A stretch of DNA of 59,816 bases from Clostridia bacterium (GTDB lineage: Bacteria; Bacillota; Clostridia; Oscillospirales; CAG-272). This document shows, piece by piece, positions 42,333 to 49,832 of the stretch (its first letter is position 1; the number at the start of each line of letters is the position of its first letter). Under the pieces are notes generated by a model. That model was not told where the DNA came from and searched no databases. It saw only the letters and a list, made by a program, of their open reading frames with translations. The stretch spans positions 1 to 59,816 of the forward strand of contig JAFYPF010000023.1 of the NCBI GenBank assembly GCA_017547655.1, written 5' to 3'. The position numbers were made by a program, and so were the translations under genes.

Positions 42333-43352
42333 TCAGTTAACCGTCCTCTTTATAATTTTTTGAGTCTTCGCCTTTTCCATATTATCTTTTTCGTACTTGT
42401 CGTATGCATTGATTATACGTTGTACAAGCTTGTGTCTTACAACGTCTCTCGACGAAAAGCTGTGGATATATATCCCCTCAACGTCTTTCAATATCTTCAT
42501 AGCCTCAACAAGTCCGCTCTTCTTACCAAACGGCAAGTCAGTCTGCGTTATATCGCCCGTTACAACCGCCTTCGTGTTAAAGCCGAGTCTTGTCAAAAAC
42601 ATCTTCATCTGCTCGGGGGTGGTATTCTGCGCTTCATCAAGTATTATAAACGAATCATCAAGCGTTCTTCCTCGCATATATGCCAAAGGCGCTATCTCGA
42701 TTACGCCCTTTTCAAGATTGCGTAAATAGTTCTCTCCGCCCATCATCTCATACATAGCGTCATAAAGTGGTCTCAAATACGGATCAATCTTGTTCTGCAA
42801 ATCGCCCGGTAAATAGCCTAACTTCTCTCCCGCTTCTACCGCAGGGCGAGTCAATATAATTCGGCTGACTTCTTTATTACGAAGTGCGGTAACCGCCATA
42901 GCAACCGCCAAAAACGTCTTACCCGTTCCCGCAGGTCCTATACCCATAACAACCATATTATTCCTGATAGCATCAACATAGTGCTTCTGCCCCACCGTCT
43001 TCGCCTTAATCGGCTTACCTCTCGACGTAATGCATATACAGTCGTCGCCGTAATCTTCAAGCTCGTCTGCTCTGCCGTCCTTTATCATACTTATAACGTA
43101 ATCAACGTTTTGTTCGCTTACGTTGTCGTCAAGCACCGACAGCTTTTTCAAATAAGACAATGCCGCGTGCGCCTTTTCAACGTTTTCCTGCTCTCCCGAC
43201 ACAACAATCGCATTTCCCGCCGTTCTCTCGGTATCTCTGTTCGTTATACGAACGCCAAATGCATTCTCAATCATCTGCACGTTTGAATCAAAATTGCCAA
43301 ATATTATCGACGTCTGCTCAAACGTATCGGTCAGCAATACTTTTTCTGACAT
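42333..43352 (-). CDS. phoH: PhoH-family ATPase (YbeZ-like)
   Basis: PhoH-like proteins are P-loop ATPases thought to act with YbeY in RNA metabolism. The 339-aa protein has an N-terminal KH-like domain, Walker A GPAGTGKT (139-146), RPAVEAGEKLGYLPGD, Walker B FIILDEAQNTTP and VTGDITQTDLP. It is encoded between yqfD and ybeY, the order known from B. subtilis. An AAAGG site precedes its ATG. Confidence 0.96.
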   Translation of the reverse strand: MSEKVLLTDTFEQTSIIFGNFDSNVQMIENAFGVRITNRDTERTAGNAIVVSGEQENVEKAHAALSYLKKLSVLDDNVSEQNVDYVISMIKDGRADELEDYGDDCICITSRGKPIKAKTVGQKHYVDAIRNNMVVMGIGPAGTGKTFLAVAMAVTALRNKEVSRIILTRPAVEAGEKLGYLPGDLQNKIDPYLRPLYDAMYEMMGGENYLRNLEKGVIEIAPLAYMRGRTLDDSFIILDEAQNTTPEQMKMFLTRLGFNTKAVVTGDITQTDLPFGKKSGLVEAMKILKDVEGIYIHSFSSRDVVRHKLVQRIINAYDKYEKDNMEKAKTQKIIKRTVN

Positions 43353-43374
43353 CTATTCTTTTCCTTTCGAATTA

Positions 43375-44559
43375 TTACGTATTGTTCTTTTCTGTCTGTA
43401 TCTCTTTTTCAAGCGCTATATCTGTTATGCAATACACCTTGCATTTCAGCTTATACCCTTTGTCCGTTACAGTCTCCTCAACGCTTCTTTCAAGCACCTC
43501 GGAGTCCTTTAATTCCTCCGTGAGTATTTTACTTAACTGTAATTCAGCTTCTTTTCTTGCGCCGTCTTCATCTAATTTTATCGTTTCTTCGGTATATTCA
43601 AGTCGGCTCGTCTTCGTTAATACAAGCGGAAGTCTTACTCTGTCAAACAACACAAGTCTTTCTCGGTCAATTACTTCGTCATACTTTTCAAAATTATTCT
43701 TTATATCAGAATATATGTCTATATCTCTGCCGAAAAAGCTGACAACACTCTTCGTCTGTCGGTTGTTTGTATATGTCTTAACTGTCTTTTCAAAGGGAAC
43801 GTATACCTCAAACTCTCTCGTCACGTACGCATAAACGCACCCCGTTGAGCGAATTATATCAAACCCGTAAGCCTTTTCGTAAAAACCGCTTACAAGCAAG
43901 TCTCCCTCTTTGACTACCGATTCCTTTTCAACAACCGTCTTTCCCGAATATACGGTCATACTCTCAATCTGTCCGCTGTATTTCGCAACAAGGTTTGATG
44001 CAAAATATCCCTTATCTTCATTCCGCTTCTTTCGTTCGCGAAGCTCAACCTTTGCTGTCGTTCCCTCCATATTTACGGATATAAAAGAAAAGTCCTCCGA
44101 CCTCTGCAAAAAGCTGTTACATAAATCGTAATAGTCAACACTCGGTATATAGGTTCCAACACCAAAACCAATATCCAAAAGCTCTTTTTCAACTGCACTG
44201 TCGGATATATTTTCATTCCCCGAAAAGGTTATCTGCCATACATAATTTTTCGACGTATAAAGAAGTACGCAAAAAACTAATGCGCCGACAATCACACCGT
44301 ATCTTTTTTTATAGCGCATCAGGAAAAATGGCAAACCTTCCCCTCTTATACTATAAACTTTTATCCCCGATTTGTCAAGCAAACTTCTCACTTTCTTGTA
44401 TTTTGAAAGCCTTATAAAAAAAGAAAATTTTTCATTCTCTCGTTTCATTTTTTTAGCAAGTATTCCGTTTCGGTGCAGCTCGTTTATGCAGCTCTCGGTA
44501 TCGGACTCGTTGCACTCAAAGTTCACACGCCCAAACACAAAATCAAGTAACATTCCCAT
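43375..44559 (-). CDS. yqfD: sporulation protein YqfD
   Basis: YqfD is a membrane protein of the sigma-E regulon needed for full sporulation in Bacillus. The 394-aa protein has a cytoplasmic N-terminal region, one clear helix (about 85-103, VIVGALVFCVLLYT) and a long extracytoplasmic part with repeated GTYIP, MEGTTAKVELRER and GDLLVSG motifs. ATG 44559 is chosen for the GGAGGG just upstream, inside the end of yqfC, which it overlaps by 17 bases. This suggests translational coupling. Confidence 0.92.
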   Translation of the reverse strand: MGMLLDFVFGRVNFECNESDTESCINELHRNGILAKKMKRENEKFSFFIRLSKYKKVRSLLDKSGIKVYSIRGEGLPFFLMRYKKRYGVIVGALVFCVLLYTSKNYVWQITFSGNENISDSAVEKELLDIGFGVGTYIPSVDYYDLCNSFLQRSEDFSFISVNMEGTTAKVELRERKKRNEDKGYFASNLVAKYSGQIESMTVYSGKTVVEKESVVKEGDLLVSGFYEKAYGFDIIRSTGCVYAYVTREFEVYVPFEKTVKTYTNNRQTKSVVSFFGRDIDIYSDIKNNFEKYDEVIDRERLVLFDRVRLPLVLTKTSRLEYTEETIKLDEDGARKEAELQLSKILTEELKDSEVLERSVEETVTDKGYKLKCKVYCITDIALEKEIQTEKNNT

Positions 44560-44839
44560 TATTCCCTCCAAACGCAACTTGGTCTATATTACCCGATATG
44601 CACAAGGTTGCGTGATAATAGTTTTTTAACGTTAAGTTTTTCCCAAATATATGAATTTTATCTCCGCATACTTCAAGTGCTATATGATCATTTTCGTATT
44701 TTTTTATGCTTAAAACGCCGTCAACCGTTATTTCTCGTCTGCCCGAAAGCGTTGCAGAAAATTCACGGCACATTTCAGTTAACGGCAATTCCGTCAATTC
44801 CGATAACCCCGACATCATTCGGTAAATACCCCTTTTCAT
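44543..44839 (-). CDS. yqfC: sporulation protein YqfC (YabP family)
   Basis: The 98-aa protein has the YabP/YqfC beta-rich fold: ITVDGVLSIKKYENDHIALEVCGDKIHIFGKNLTLKNY. YqfC is co-transcribed with yqfD in spore formers. ATG 44839 follows GGGGGA by about 6 bases; an in-frame codon 36 bases upstream lacks a ribosome site. It is the first gene of the eight-gene operon and has a possible sigma-E promoter at 44879-44907. Confidence 0.9.
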   Translation of the reverse strand: MKRGIYRMMSGLSELTELPLTEMCREFSATLSGRREITVDGVLSIKKYENDHIALEVCGDKIHIFGKNLTLKNYYHATLCISGNIDQVAFGGNNGNVT

Positions 44840-44878
44840 GTATATTCCCCCGTTTCCTCTAATAATATTTATCAAGAC

Positions 44879-44907
44879 ATCTTATGCGGAGGTGCAATTT
44901 TAAATGA
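44879..44907 (-). promoter_or_regulatory. possible sigma-E promoter of yqfC
   Basis: Minus strand: TCATTTA (44901-44907), 14 bases, CATAAGAT (44879-44886). It matches about 5 of 7 and 6 of 8 sigma-E positions and overlaps the start codon of the divergent ylbJ-like gene. Confidence 0.4.
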
Positions 44908-45851
44908 CTATTACAAAAGGCTTCACACTGTTTAATATATTCTCATTTTTAACCGTATTTCTGTTCTTTTTTCTGCTGAAATCCCCTGTCCTTGCCTCTG
45001 AATCGGTAAAGATTGGAATTTCCGTCTGCCTGACAAAAGCAATCCCCTCCCTCTTTCCTTTCCTCGTCTTAAATGAGCTTATGCTGTCTTGGAAAATTTT
45101 CGATAACCTCGGAATAATTTTCGGCACGCCTTTTAGCAAAGCGTTAAAAATAAAAAGACACAGCTTTGCTGCCTTTTTGTCGGGCTGTCTTTTCGGGTTC
45201 CCTTTGGGTACGAAAACTGCGGTTTCGCTGTACGAAAAAAAACTTATATCCAAAGAAGAGGCAGAAAATCTTATTTGCTTTTGCTCGAATACGGGACCGG
45301 CTTTTATCATCGGTATTGTCGGCACTGCCCTTTGCAGTAAAAAAATTGCTCTCGCTATCTATGTCAGTCAGATAATTTCGGCGTTGATTATAGGACTGCT
45401 TTTGCGAAAAAAAGGAGATTATCAGCAATCGCCCTTTTTCGATACAAAAACATGTTTCTCTCTGTCGGATATTCCTAAAGCCGTTACCGACAGCGTAATG
45501 CCAATACTAAATATATGCGCTTTTATTTGCTTCTTTTCGTGTATTTCCGCCTCTTTTGAAAATATACTTACCGCTATCGGTGCAAATGAATATATTTCAG
45601 TTTTTATTATCGGTCTTTTTGAAATTACCAAAGGCATATCTCTGCTCGAAAACTATGGAACTGATTTTGCTTCGATCTTTTGCGCTGCTTTTATTTTGGG
45701 GTGGTCGGGGCTGTCGGTTATATTACAAAGTATAAGTATTACATCAAAGGCCGGACTCGGTTGCAAAAAATTCGTCATTTCAAAAGCCTTGCAAGGTCTT
45801 ATTTGCGCCATTATTTGTATTATTATTTGCAAAATCTTCAAATTGTATTGA
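44904..45851 (+). CDS. ylbJ: sporulation integral membrane protein, YlbJ-like
   Basis: The 315-aa protein has about eight helices with the nucleoside-recognition/gate pattern: CLTKAIPSLFPFLVLNELML, LSGCLFGFPLGTKTAVSLY, EEAENLICFCSNTGPAFIIGIVG and a second-half repeat with ILGWSGLSVILQSISI. YlbJ of Bacillus is a sigma-E-controlled protein important for spore cortex and heat resistance. GGAGGTG precedes the ATG. It is divergent from yqfC, and both belong to the sporulation programme. Confidence 0.88.
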   Translation: MTITKGFTLFNIFSFLTVFLFFFLLKSPVLASESVKIGISVCLTKAIPSLFPFLVLNELMLSWKIFDNLGIIFGTPFSKALKIKRHSFAAFLSGCLFGFPLGTKTAVSLYEKKLISKEEAENLICFCSNTGPAFIIGIVGTALCSKKIALAIYVSQIISALIIGLLLRKKGDYQQSPFFDTKTCFSLSDIPKAVTDSVMPILNICAFICFFSCISASFENILTAIGANEYISVFIIGLFEITKGISLLENYGTDFASIFCAAFILGWSGLSVILQSISITSKAGLGCKKFVISKALQGLICAIICIIICKIFKLY

Positions 45852-45876
45852 AAAATGCACCCATTTTGTTTATAAT
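45848..45876 (+). promoter_or_regulatory. sigma-A promoter for the 45909 gene
   Basis: -35 TTGAAA (45848-45853, overlapping the ylbJ stop), 17 bases, -10 TATAAT (45871-45876). Confidence 0.8.
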
Positions 45877-45908
45877 AGGTGTAGTATAATGAAAAAGAGG
45901 TTTTTGTT

Positions 45909-46118
45909 ATGGCTAAACGTAAGGATATAGACTATGTGAAAATGTGCCTTTTCTGCGAAAATGCAACTATTCTTAAAAGCGATACCGATTTGCTATGTAA
46001 ATATAAAGGAATTGTCAGCGAGGATTACGTTTGCCGTAAGTTCGTTTATGACCCTCTCAAAAGAGAGCCGAAACCTATTCCTAAACTCCCTACTATTGAC
46101 AAAGATGATTTGCTTTAA
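45909..46118 (+). CDS. small four-cysteine protein, unknown function
   Basis: The 69-aa protein has CLFCENAT (CxxC), a third Cys in LLCKYKG and a fourth in DYVCRKFVYDPLKR, a probable zinc-binding site, then a Pro-rich tail ending in DKDDLL. It looks like a conserved Clostridia small protein, but I cannot name a function. It has its own consensus promoter, a GAGG site and a terminator, so it is independently expressed. Confidence 0.85.
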   Translation: MAKRKDIDYVKMCLFCENATILKSDTDLLCKYKGIVSEDYVCRKFVYDPLKREPKPIPKLPTIDKDDLL

Positions 46119-46126
46119 TTGTATAT

Positions 46127-46157
46127 CAAAAAACACCGACTTCATCGGTGTTTTTTT
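46127..46157. terminator. bidirectional terminator
   Basis: AAAACACCGA, loop CTTCA, TCGGTGTTTT with T tract. It lies between the 45909 gene and the converging kinase gene. Confidence 0.9.
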
Positions 46158-46165
46158 GTTATACT

Positions 46166-48187
46166 TCATATATTTACTGTTACTTTGAAGAGGTCGCCGT
46201 CTATTTGAACGTCAAAGCTGCCGCCCTGCAGTTCTGTTAAACTCTTTGCTATCGACAGTCCAAGACCGCTTCCCTCTGTATTTCTTGCTCTGTCTCCTCT
46301 CACAAACCTTTCTGTCAATTCTTCGGGTTCAATGTTCAGCGGCTCTTTTGATATGTTCCTGAATATTACCGAAATTCCTTCTTCTGCTCTCATTGCCGAT
46401 ATATATACTCTTGTATGCGGTTGGGCATATTTGCAGATATTATTCAGTAAATTGTCAAACACGCGCCACATCCTCCGTCCGTCTGCCTCTGCAACAAGTT
46501 CTTCTTCACTTACGTCGGTTACCAAAGTCAATTCTCTTTCTTTCATTTTCTCTTCATATTCGGCTACTGCCTGTGACAAAAGCACACCTATATCCGTCTT
46601 TTCAAGAGTTATCTGTATATTCCCCGTCGATGCCTTTGACGCTTCAACCAAATCCTCCGTCAGCCTCTTCAGTCTGCCTGACTGCCTTTCAAGAACCTCT
46701 AAATATTCTTCTGAATTCTCGCCGTTCAACCCCTCTCGTTTAAGTAATTCAACGTAGTTTATTATTGATGTCAAGGGTGTTTTTATATCGTGTGAAACGT
46801 TGGTTATAAGTTCAGCTTTCATTCTCTCACTTCGTACGCTTTCGGCAACTGCAACTTTTAAACCGTCGCCTATCCCGTTTAAGTTTTCTCCGTGCTCCTT
46901 GAAATCCAATATCATAAATTGTGTATCCACCTTATGCTCGGTATCCCCGGCCGCTATTCTTTTTGCCGACATCTTCAAGATTCTCATACATAAAGCAAAA
47001 TACAATATTAACGGAACAATAAATATCTTTTCGAGGAACCACAGAATTATATAATCCTCTATTCCCATTGCTATAAACAATACTTCAACAAGTGTCAGTC
47101 CCAATACCGTTAAAACCGTCTTGGCTATCAAAGGAAGTCTTGATACCGCACATATAAATCCCTTAAAAAACGTCTTTGTTATTTTATATATACATTTAAA
47201 GCAAAAGTAAATTACCGTATTCTTGTACCAACCGTCTGTTTTTACTCTTGCTGCAAACGTCATACACATTCCGATTGCCATAGATGCAAACAGTATAACT
47301 CCTAAACCTAACAATACTAAAACACTAAAATCTGAGTATCCATAGTCATATATTATTTCTAAAACAAAGTAAACAACTACCAAATTCACAAAACAGTACA
47401 AATCAAACGGTATCTTGTTGAATTTGCAAATGTGTATTCCATCAACGCCTTTCTTGTGTCCTGCACCGAGCATAAGAATTACAAACAAAAATATACAAAT
47501 CAATAATGCTGCTACTGCATAAACAAAGATGGCATCCTTAAACGCTATTCCTATATTAGCTAACTTCAAATTTAGATATAAACCGTCTTTCGTTACAGGC
47601 TCTCTCAATGCACCGAAAGTAATGTCTATCTTTCTCTGTTCCCCCGTTCTGTATACCAGCTTTAACAAAATTTGGTTATCGCCCATTTCTTTCAAATCGG
47701 TCGAAACTACAAGTCTTCCCTCGTTTTCAAAATCCGCTATATACGTTCTGACATTTGAATATCCCGACAATGTTGCATAGTGGGTATTCACCGAGCTTCC
47801 GTCGGATACAAAACAGTTTATCGCTGTATGTTCTGTCTTATACAACTCATCCGTTTCAGCCAAATTAGAAGCTTGTATGGTCCCCTCGCTGTCTATTGCC
47901 TTATATCTGAAATTGGTATTTCCAGGTGCTAAATGTCCTTCCATTACATAGGTATCATATCCGTTTAACTTGTCGTTTAAATAATCTTCAACCATAGATA
48001 TTCCATTATAACTATACACGTATGACTCATATATCTTGTCTTTCAAACTCACACCGTTATCAACGTATACATCATACGATATTAATCCACATATTCCAAC
48101 TACAGAAACATAAAGCGAAAATATTAAAAACACAAGCAATATAAACGATACAATCTTTACTGCCAAATTTTGCGTAAATGCTCTCAT
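46166..48187 (-). CDS. sensor histidine kinase with multi-helix sensor region
   Basis: The 673-aa kinase has helix 1 (9-31), an extracellular domain (about 32-215), then five more helices (about 217-241, 263-281, 288-312, 352-376, 385-405), a HAMP-like linker, H467 (NVSHDIKTPLTSI) and an ATPase domain ending GSGLGLSIAKSL. This VanS/BceS-like kinase with an expanded membrane region probably senses an envelope stress. Its start overlaps the regulator's stop by 4 bases. Confidence 0.94.
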   Translation of the reverse strand: MRAFTQNLAVKIVSFILLVFLIFSLYVSVVGICGLISYDVYVDNGVSLKDKIYESYVYSYNGISMVEDYLNDKLNGYDTYVMEGHLAPGNTNFRYKAIDSEGTIQASNLAETDELYKTEHTAINCFVSDGSSVNTHYATLSGYSNVRTYIADFENEGRLVVSTDLKEMGDNQILLKLVYRTGEQRKIDITFGALREPVTKDGLYLNLKLANIGIAFKDAIFVYAVAALLICIFLFVILMLGAGHKKGVDGIHICKFNKIPFDLYCFVNLVVVYFVLEIIYDYGYSDFSVLVLLGLGVILFASMAIGMCMTFAARVKTDGWYKNTVIYFCFKCIYKITKTFFKGFICAVSRLPLIAKTVLTVLGLTLVEVLFIAMGIEDYIILWFLEKIFIVPLILYFALCMRILKMSAKRIAAGDTEHKVDTQFMILDFKEHGENLNGIGDGLKVAVAESVRSERMKAELITNVSHDIKTPLTSIINYVELLKREGLNGENSEEYLEVLERQSGRLKRLTEDLVEASKASTGNIQITLEKTDIGVLLSQAVAEYEEKMKERELTLVTDVSEEELVAEADGRRMWRVFDNLLNNICKYAQPHTRVYISAMRAEEGISVIFRNISKEPLNIEPEELTERFVRGDRARNTEGSGLGLSIAKSLTELQGGSFDVQIDGDLFKVTVNI

Positions 48188-48879
48188 TTTTCTCTGTCCT
48201 CCATTTTATAACCTTGTCCCCAAACCACCTTTATATATCGCGGATTCTTGGGGTCTATCTCCGTCTTTTCCCTTAAATGCCTTATGTGTACCGCTACGGC
48301 ATTTTCAGCACCTATGGGGTCTTCTTTCCAAACTTTTCTATATATTTCTTTTGGGGAAAACACCTTTCCCTTATTCTGCATTAGAAATTTCAATATATCG
48401 AACTCGCGCGGAGTCAAAGCTACCTCTTCGCCGTCAACGGTTACTCTCTTTGCACCGTCGTCTATATATAACCCGCCTAAAGTTAAGTCAGTTTCTTTTA
48501 CACTTCCTCCGCCTAAGGAAAAATATCTTCGCAAAGCCGATTTTACCCTTGCTATTACTTCAACGGGATTAAACGGTTTTGTTATATAATCGTCAGCACC
48601 AACGTTCAGCCCGAGTATCTTGTCGGTATCTTCGGACTTGGCTGTTAAAAATATAACGGGAATATTTGAAATCTCCCTTATTCTTGTTAATGCCTCCATT
48701 CCGTCAAGCTTCGGCATCATTATATCAAGCAAAACTAAATGTATATCATTATTCCTAACACAGTCTAAAGCCTGTTTACCGTCATAGCTTTCAAAACAAT
48801 TATAGCCCTCCGACGTCAGATATATTTTTAATGCGGATACAATATCCTTTTCATCGTCGCAGATAAGAACGTTGTACAT
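48184..48879 (-). CDS. OmpR/VanR-family response regulator
   Basis: The 231-aa protein has a receiver domain with DDE (8-10), phosphoacceptor D52 (LVLLDIMMPKLDG), FLTAKSED and TKPF, then a winged-helix domain with NAVAVHIRHLREK and WGQGYKME. It is translationally coupled to the kinase. Three TTAAGAT repeats lie upstream of its promoter and may be its own binding sites. Confidence 0.94.
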   Translation of the reverse strand: MYNVLICDDEKDIVSALKIYLTSEGYNCFESYDGKQALDCVRNNDIHLVLLDIMMPKLDGMEALTRIREISNIPVIFLTAKSEDTDKILGLNVGADDYITKPFNPVEVIARVKSALRRYFSLGGGSVKETDLTLGGLYIDDGAKRVTVDGEEVALTPREFDILKFLMQNKGKVFSPKEIYRKVWKEDPIGAENAVAVHIRHLREKTEIDPKNPRYIKVVWGQGYKMEDREK

Positions 48880-48914
48880 TGTTTATCCCTCTTCCATTTG
48901 TTTTTCTTGCCTTA

Positions 48915-48943
48915 ATTATAGCACTTTATATTTTAAGATACAA
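48915..48943 (-). promoter_or_regulatory. sigma-A promoter of the regulator-kinase operon
   Basis: Minus strand: -35 TTGTAT (48938-48943), 17 bases, -10 TATAAT (48915-48920). Confidence 0.75.
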
Positions 48944-48973
48944 TACGGAAACCCTTTAAGATTTTATTAAGAT
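48933..48973 (-). promoter_or_regulatory. three ATCTTAA direct repeats (possible regulator box)
   Basis: ATCTTAA on the minus strand at 48933-48939, 48956-48962 and 48967-48973, spaced 23 and 11 bases, about two and one helical turns. They are placed over and upstream of the -35 box, the usual position for OmpR-family activators. Confidence 0.5.
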
Positions 48974-49157
48974 AGTGTTTTCACCTGTGCATAGAGATAA
49001 AGATACCAAGCTTTAAAGTTTTTCTCTCCATCCTCAGATGGAGGTAAGACAAAGTGACTGCTTATTTTATGTAAATGCATAGAGGTAAGGTTTCTTTGCT
49101 TGCTTTCATTAAAGGGTAGCGGGAGGGGACACCCCTCCCCTACAATATAGTGATAAT

Positions 49158-49320
49158 GTTTGTGCAAACAACATTAAGTGGTCATTCTGAGTGGAGCGAC
49201 TGAAAAGTCGCGGAATCGAAGAATCCCATTATCGTTTTATATAATTTTATGGGATCCTTCGACTACGTCGGTATAAACCGCCTTCGCTCAGGATGACCAT
49301 ATAATGAAGTTCGCACAAAC
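49158..49320. mobile_element. 163-bp MITE-like inverted-repeat element
   Basis: Ends GTTTGTGC (49158-49165) and GCACAAAC (49313-49320) continue inward as imperfect arms to GGTCATTCTGAG (49180-49191) and CTCAGGATGACC (49287-49298), about 34 bp in all. The GTCATTCTGAG type is a familiar dispersed repeat of Clostridia. It has no coding capacity. Confidence 0.65.
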
Positions 49321-49444
49321 TCGATATTCAAAGGTTCATTGCCAAGCTTTCTACGAAAAATGGACAGTCGAGGACACCTGTCCCTACAATATACCAATTT
49401 TGTTCGTGCAAATAATATTAAGTGGCACAAACCAAGCAAAGCAA

Positions 49445-49553
49445 GGTTCTTTGCCAAGCTTTCTTCCTTAAAGAAAGCGGGGTTCTTTGCCAAGCTTTCT
49501 TCCTCAAAGAAAGCGGAGGTTCTTTGCCTACTTTCTTCCTTAAAGAAAGTAGG
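49445..49553 (+). repeat. three tandem GGTTCTTTGCC palindromic units
   Basis: Units start at 49445, 49481 and 49518. Each has GGTTCTTTGCC followed by a CTTTCTT-CCTTAAAGAAAG-type hairpin. The third unit differs in its stem flanks (CTAC/GTAG instead of AAGC/GCGG). Inverted copies lie at 59741-59816. Confidence 0.8.
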
Positions 49554-49566
49554 GGCAAAAAAATAT

Positions 49567-49593
49567 CTCCTTCATAAACTGTAGTGAAGGAGG
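49567..49593 (+). promoter_or_regulatory. hairpin that pairs the DUF3343 ribosome site
   Basis: CTCCTTCA (49567-49574) pairs with TGAAGGAG (49585-49592). The right arm contains AAGGAGG (49587-49593), the ribosome site for ATG 49607, 13 bases away. Translation may therefore depend on opening this stem. Confidence 0.45.
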
Positions 49594-49606
49594 TTTAAAG
49601 AAAATT

Positions 49607-49825
49607 ATGAAAAAATGTATAATCGCTATCAGCTCCGTCAATCACGCTATACGGAGCGAAAAGTTCCTTTCAAGCAATGGTATTAAATCTAAAATCGTTA
49701 AGTTACAGCCTAATCTCACAAAAAAAGGCTGTGCCTACGGTCTTGAGCTAAACTGCAAAGACCTTCCCGCCGCTATATCATTTCTCGATAATGCCGGTAT
49801 TCCCTATTCAGAAATATTGAGGTGA
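49607..49825 (+). CDS. DUF3343 family protein (putative Se/S carrier)
   Basis: The 72-aa protein matches the DUF3343 pattern: CIIAISSVNHAIRSEKFLSSNGIKSKIVKLQP, then KKGCAYGLEL with the conserved Gly-Cys and DLPAAISFLDNAGIPYSEI. The family is described as a putative selenium or sulfur carrier and is often next to selD, yedF or NifS-like genes. Here the neighbour 7 bases downstream is a NifS-like enzyme. No selD is in the window. The ribosome site lies in a hairpin. Confidence 0.88.
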   Translation: MKKCIIAISSVNHAIRSEKFLSSNGIKSKIVKLQPNLTKKGCAYGLELNCKDLPAAISFLDNAGIPYSEILR

Positions 49826-49832
49826 TTTATTT

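Larger units (their letters stand above)
48985..49600. repeat. cluster of dispersed repeats (no genes)
   Basis: This 600-bp stretch has no credible gene. It holds a GGGAGGGG/CCCCTCCC hairpin (49120-49138), a GGACAG/CTGTCC hairpin (49362-49384), an inverted-repeat element at 49158-49320 and three tandem 36-37-bp units (49445-49553). About 45 bp around CCCTACAATATA recur directly at 49138-49181 and 49382-49425 with a few differences. Confidence 0.75.

Noticed and set aside
43160-43834. 224-codon Ser-rich frame antisense to phoH/yqfD
   Set aside because: It crosses two well-supported genes and its Ser/Leu-rich composition is typical of an antisense shadow.
49445-49553. Tandem repeats as a CRISPR or attachment site
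   Set aside because: The units are contiguous with no unique spacers, and the same unit recurs at 59741. This is a dispersed palindromic repeat.
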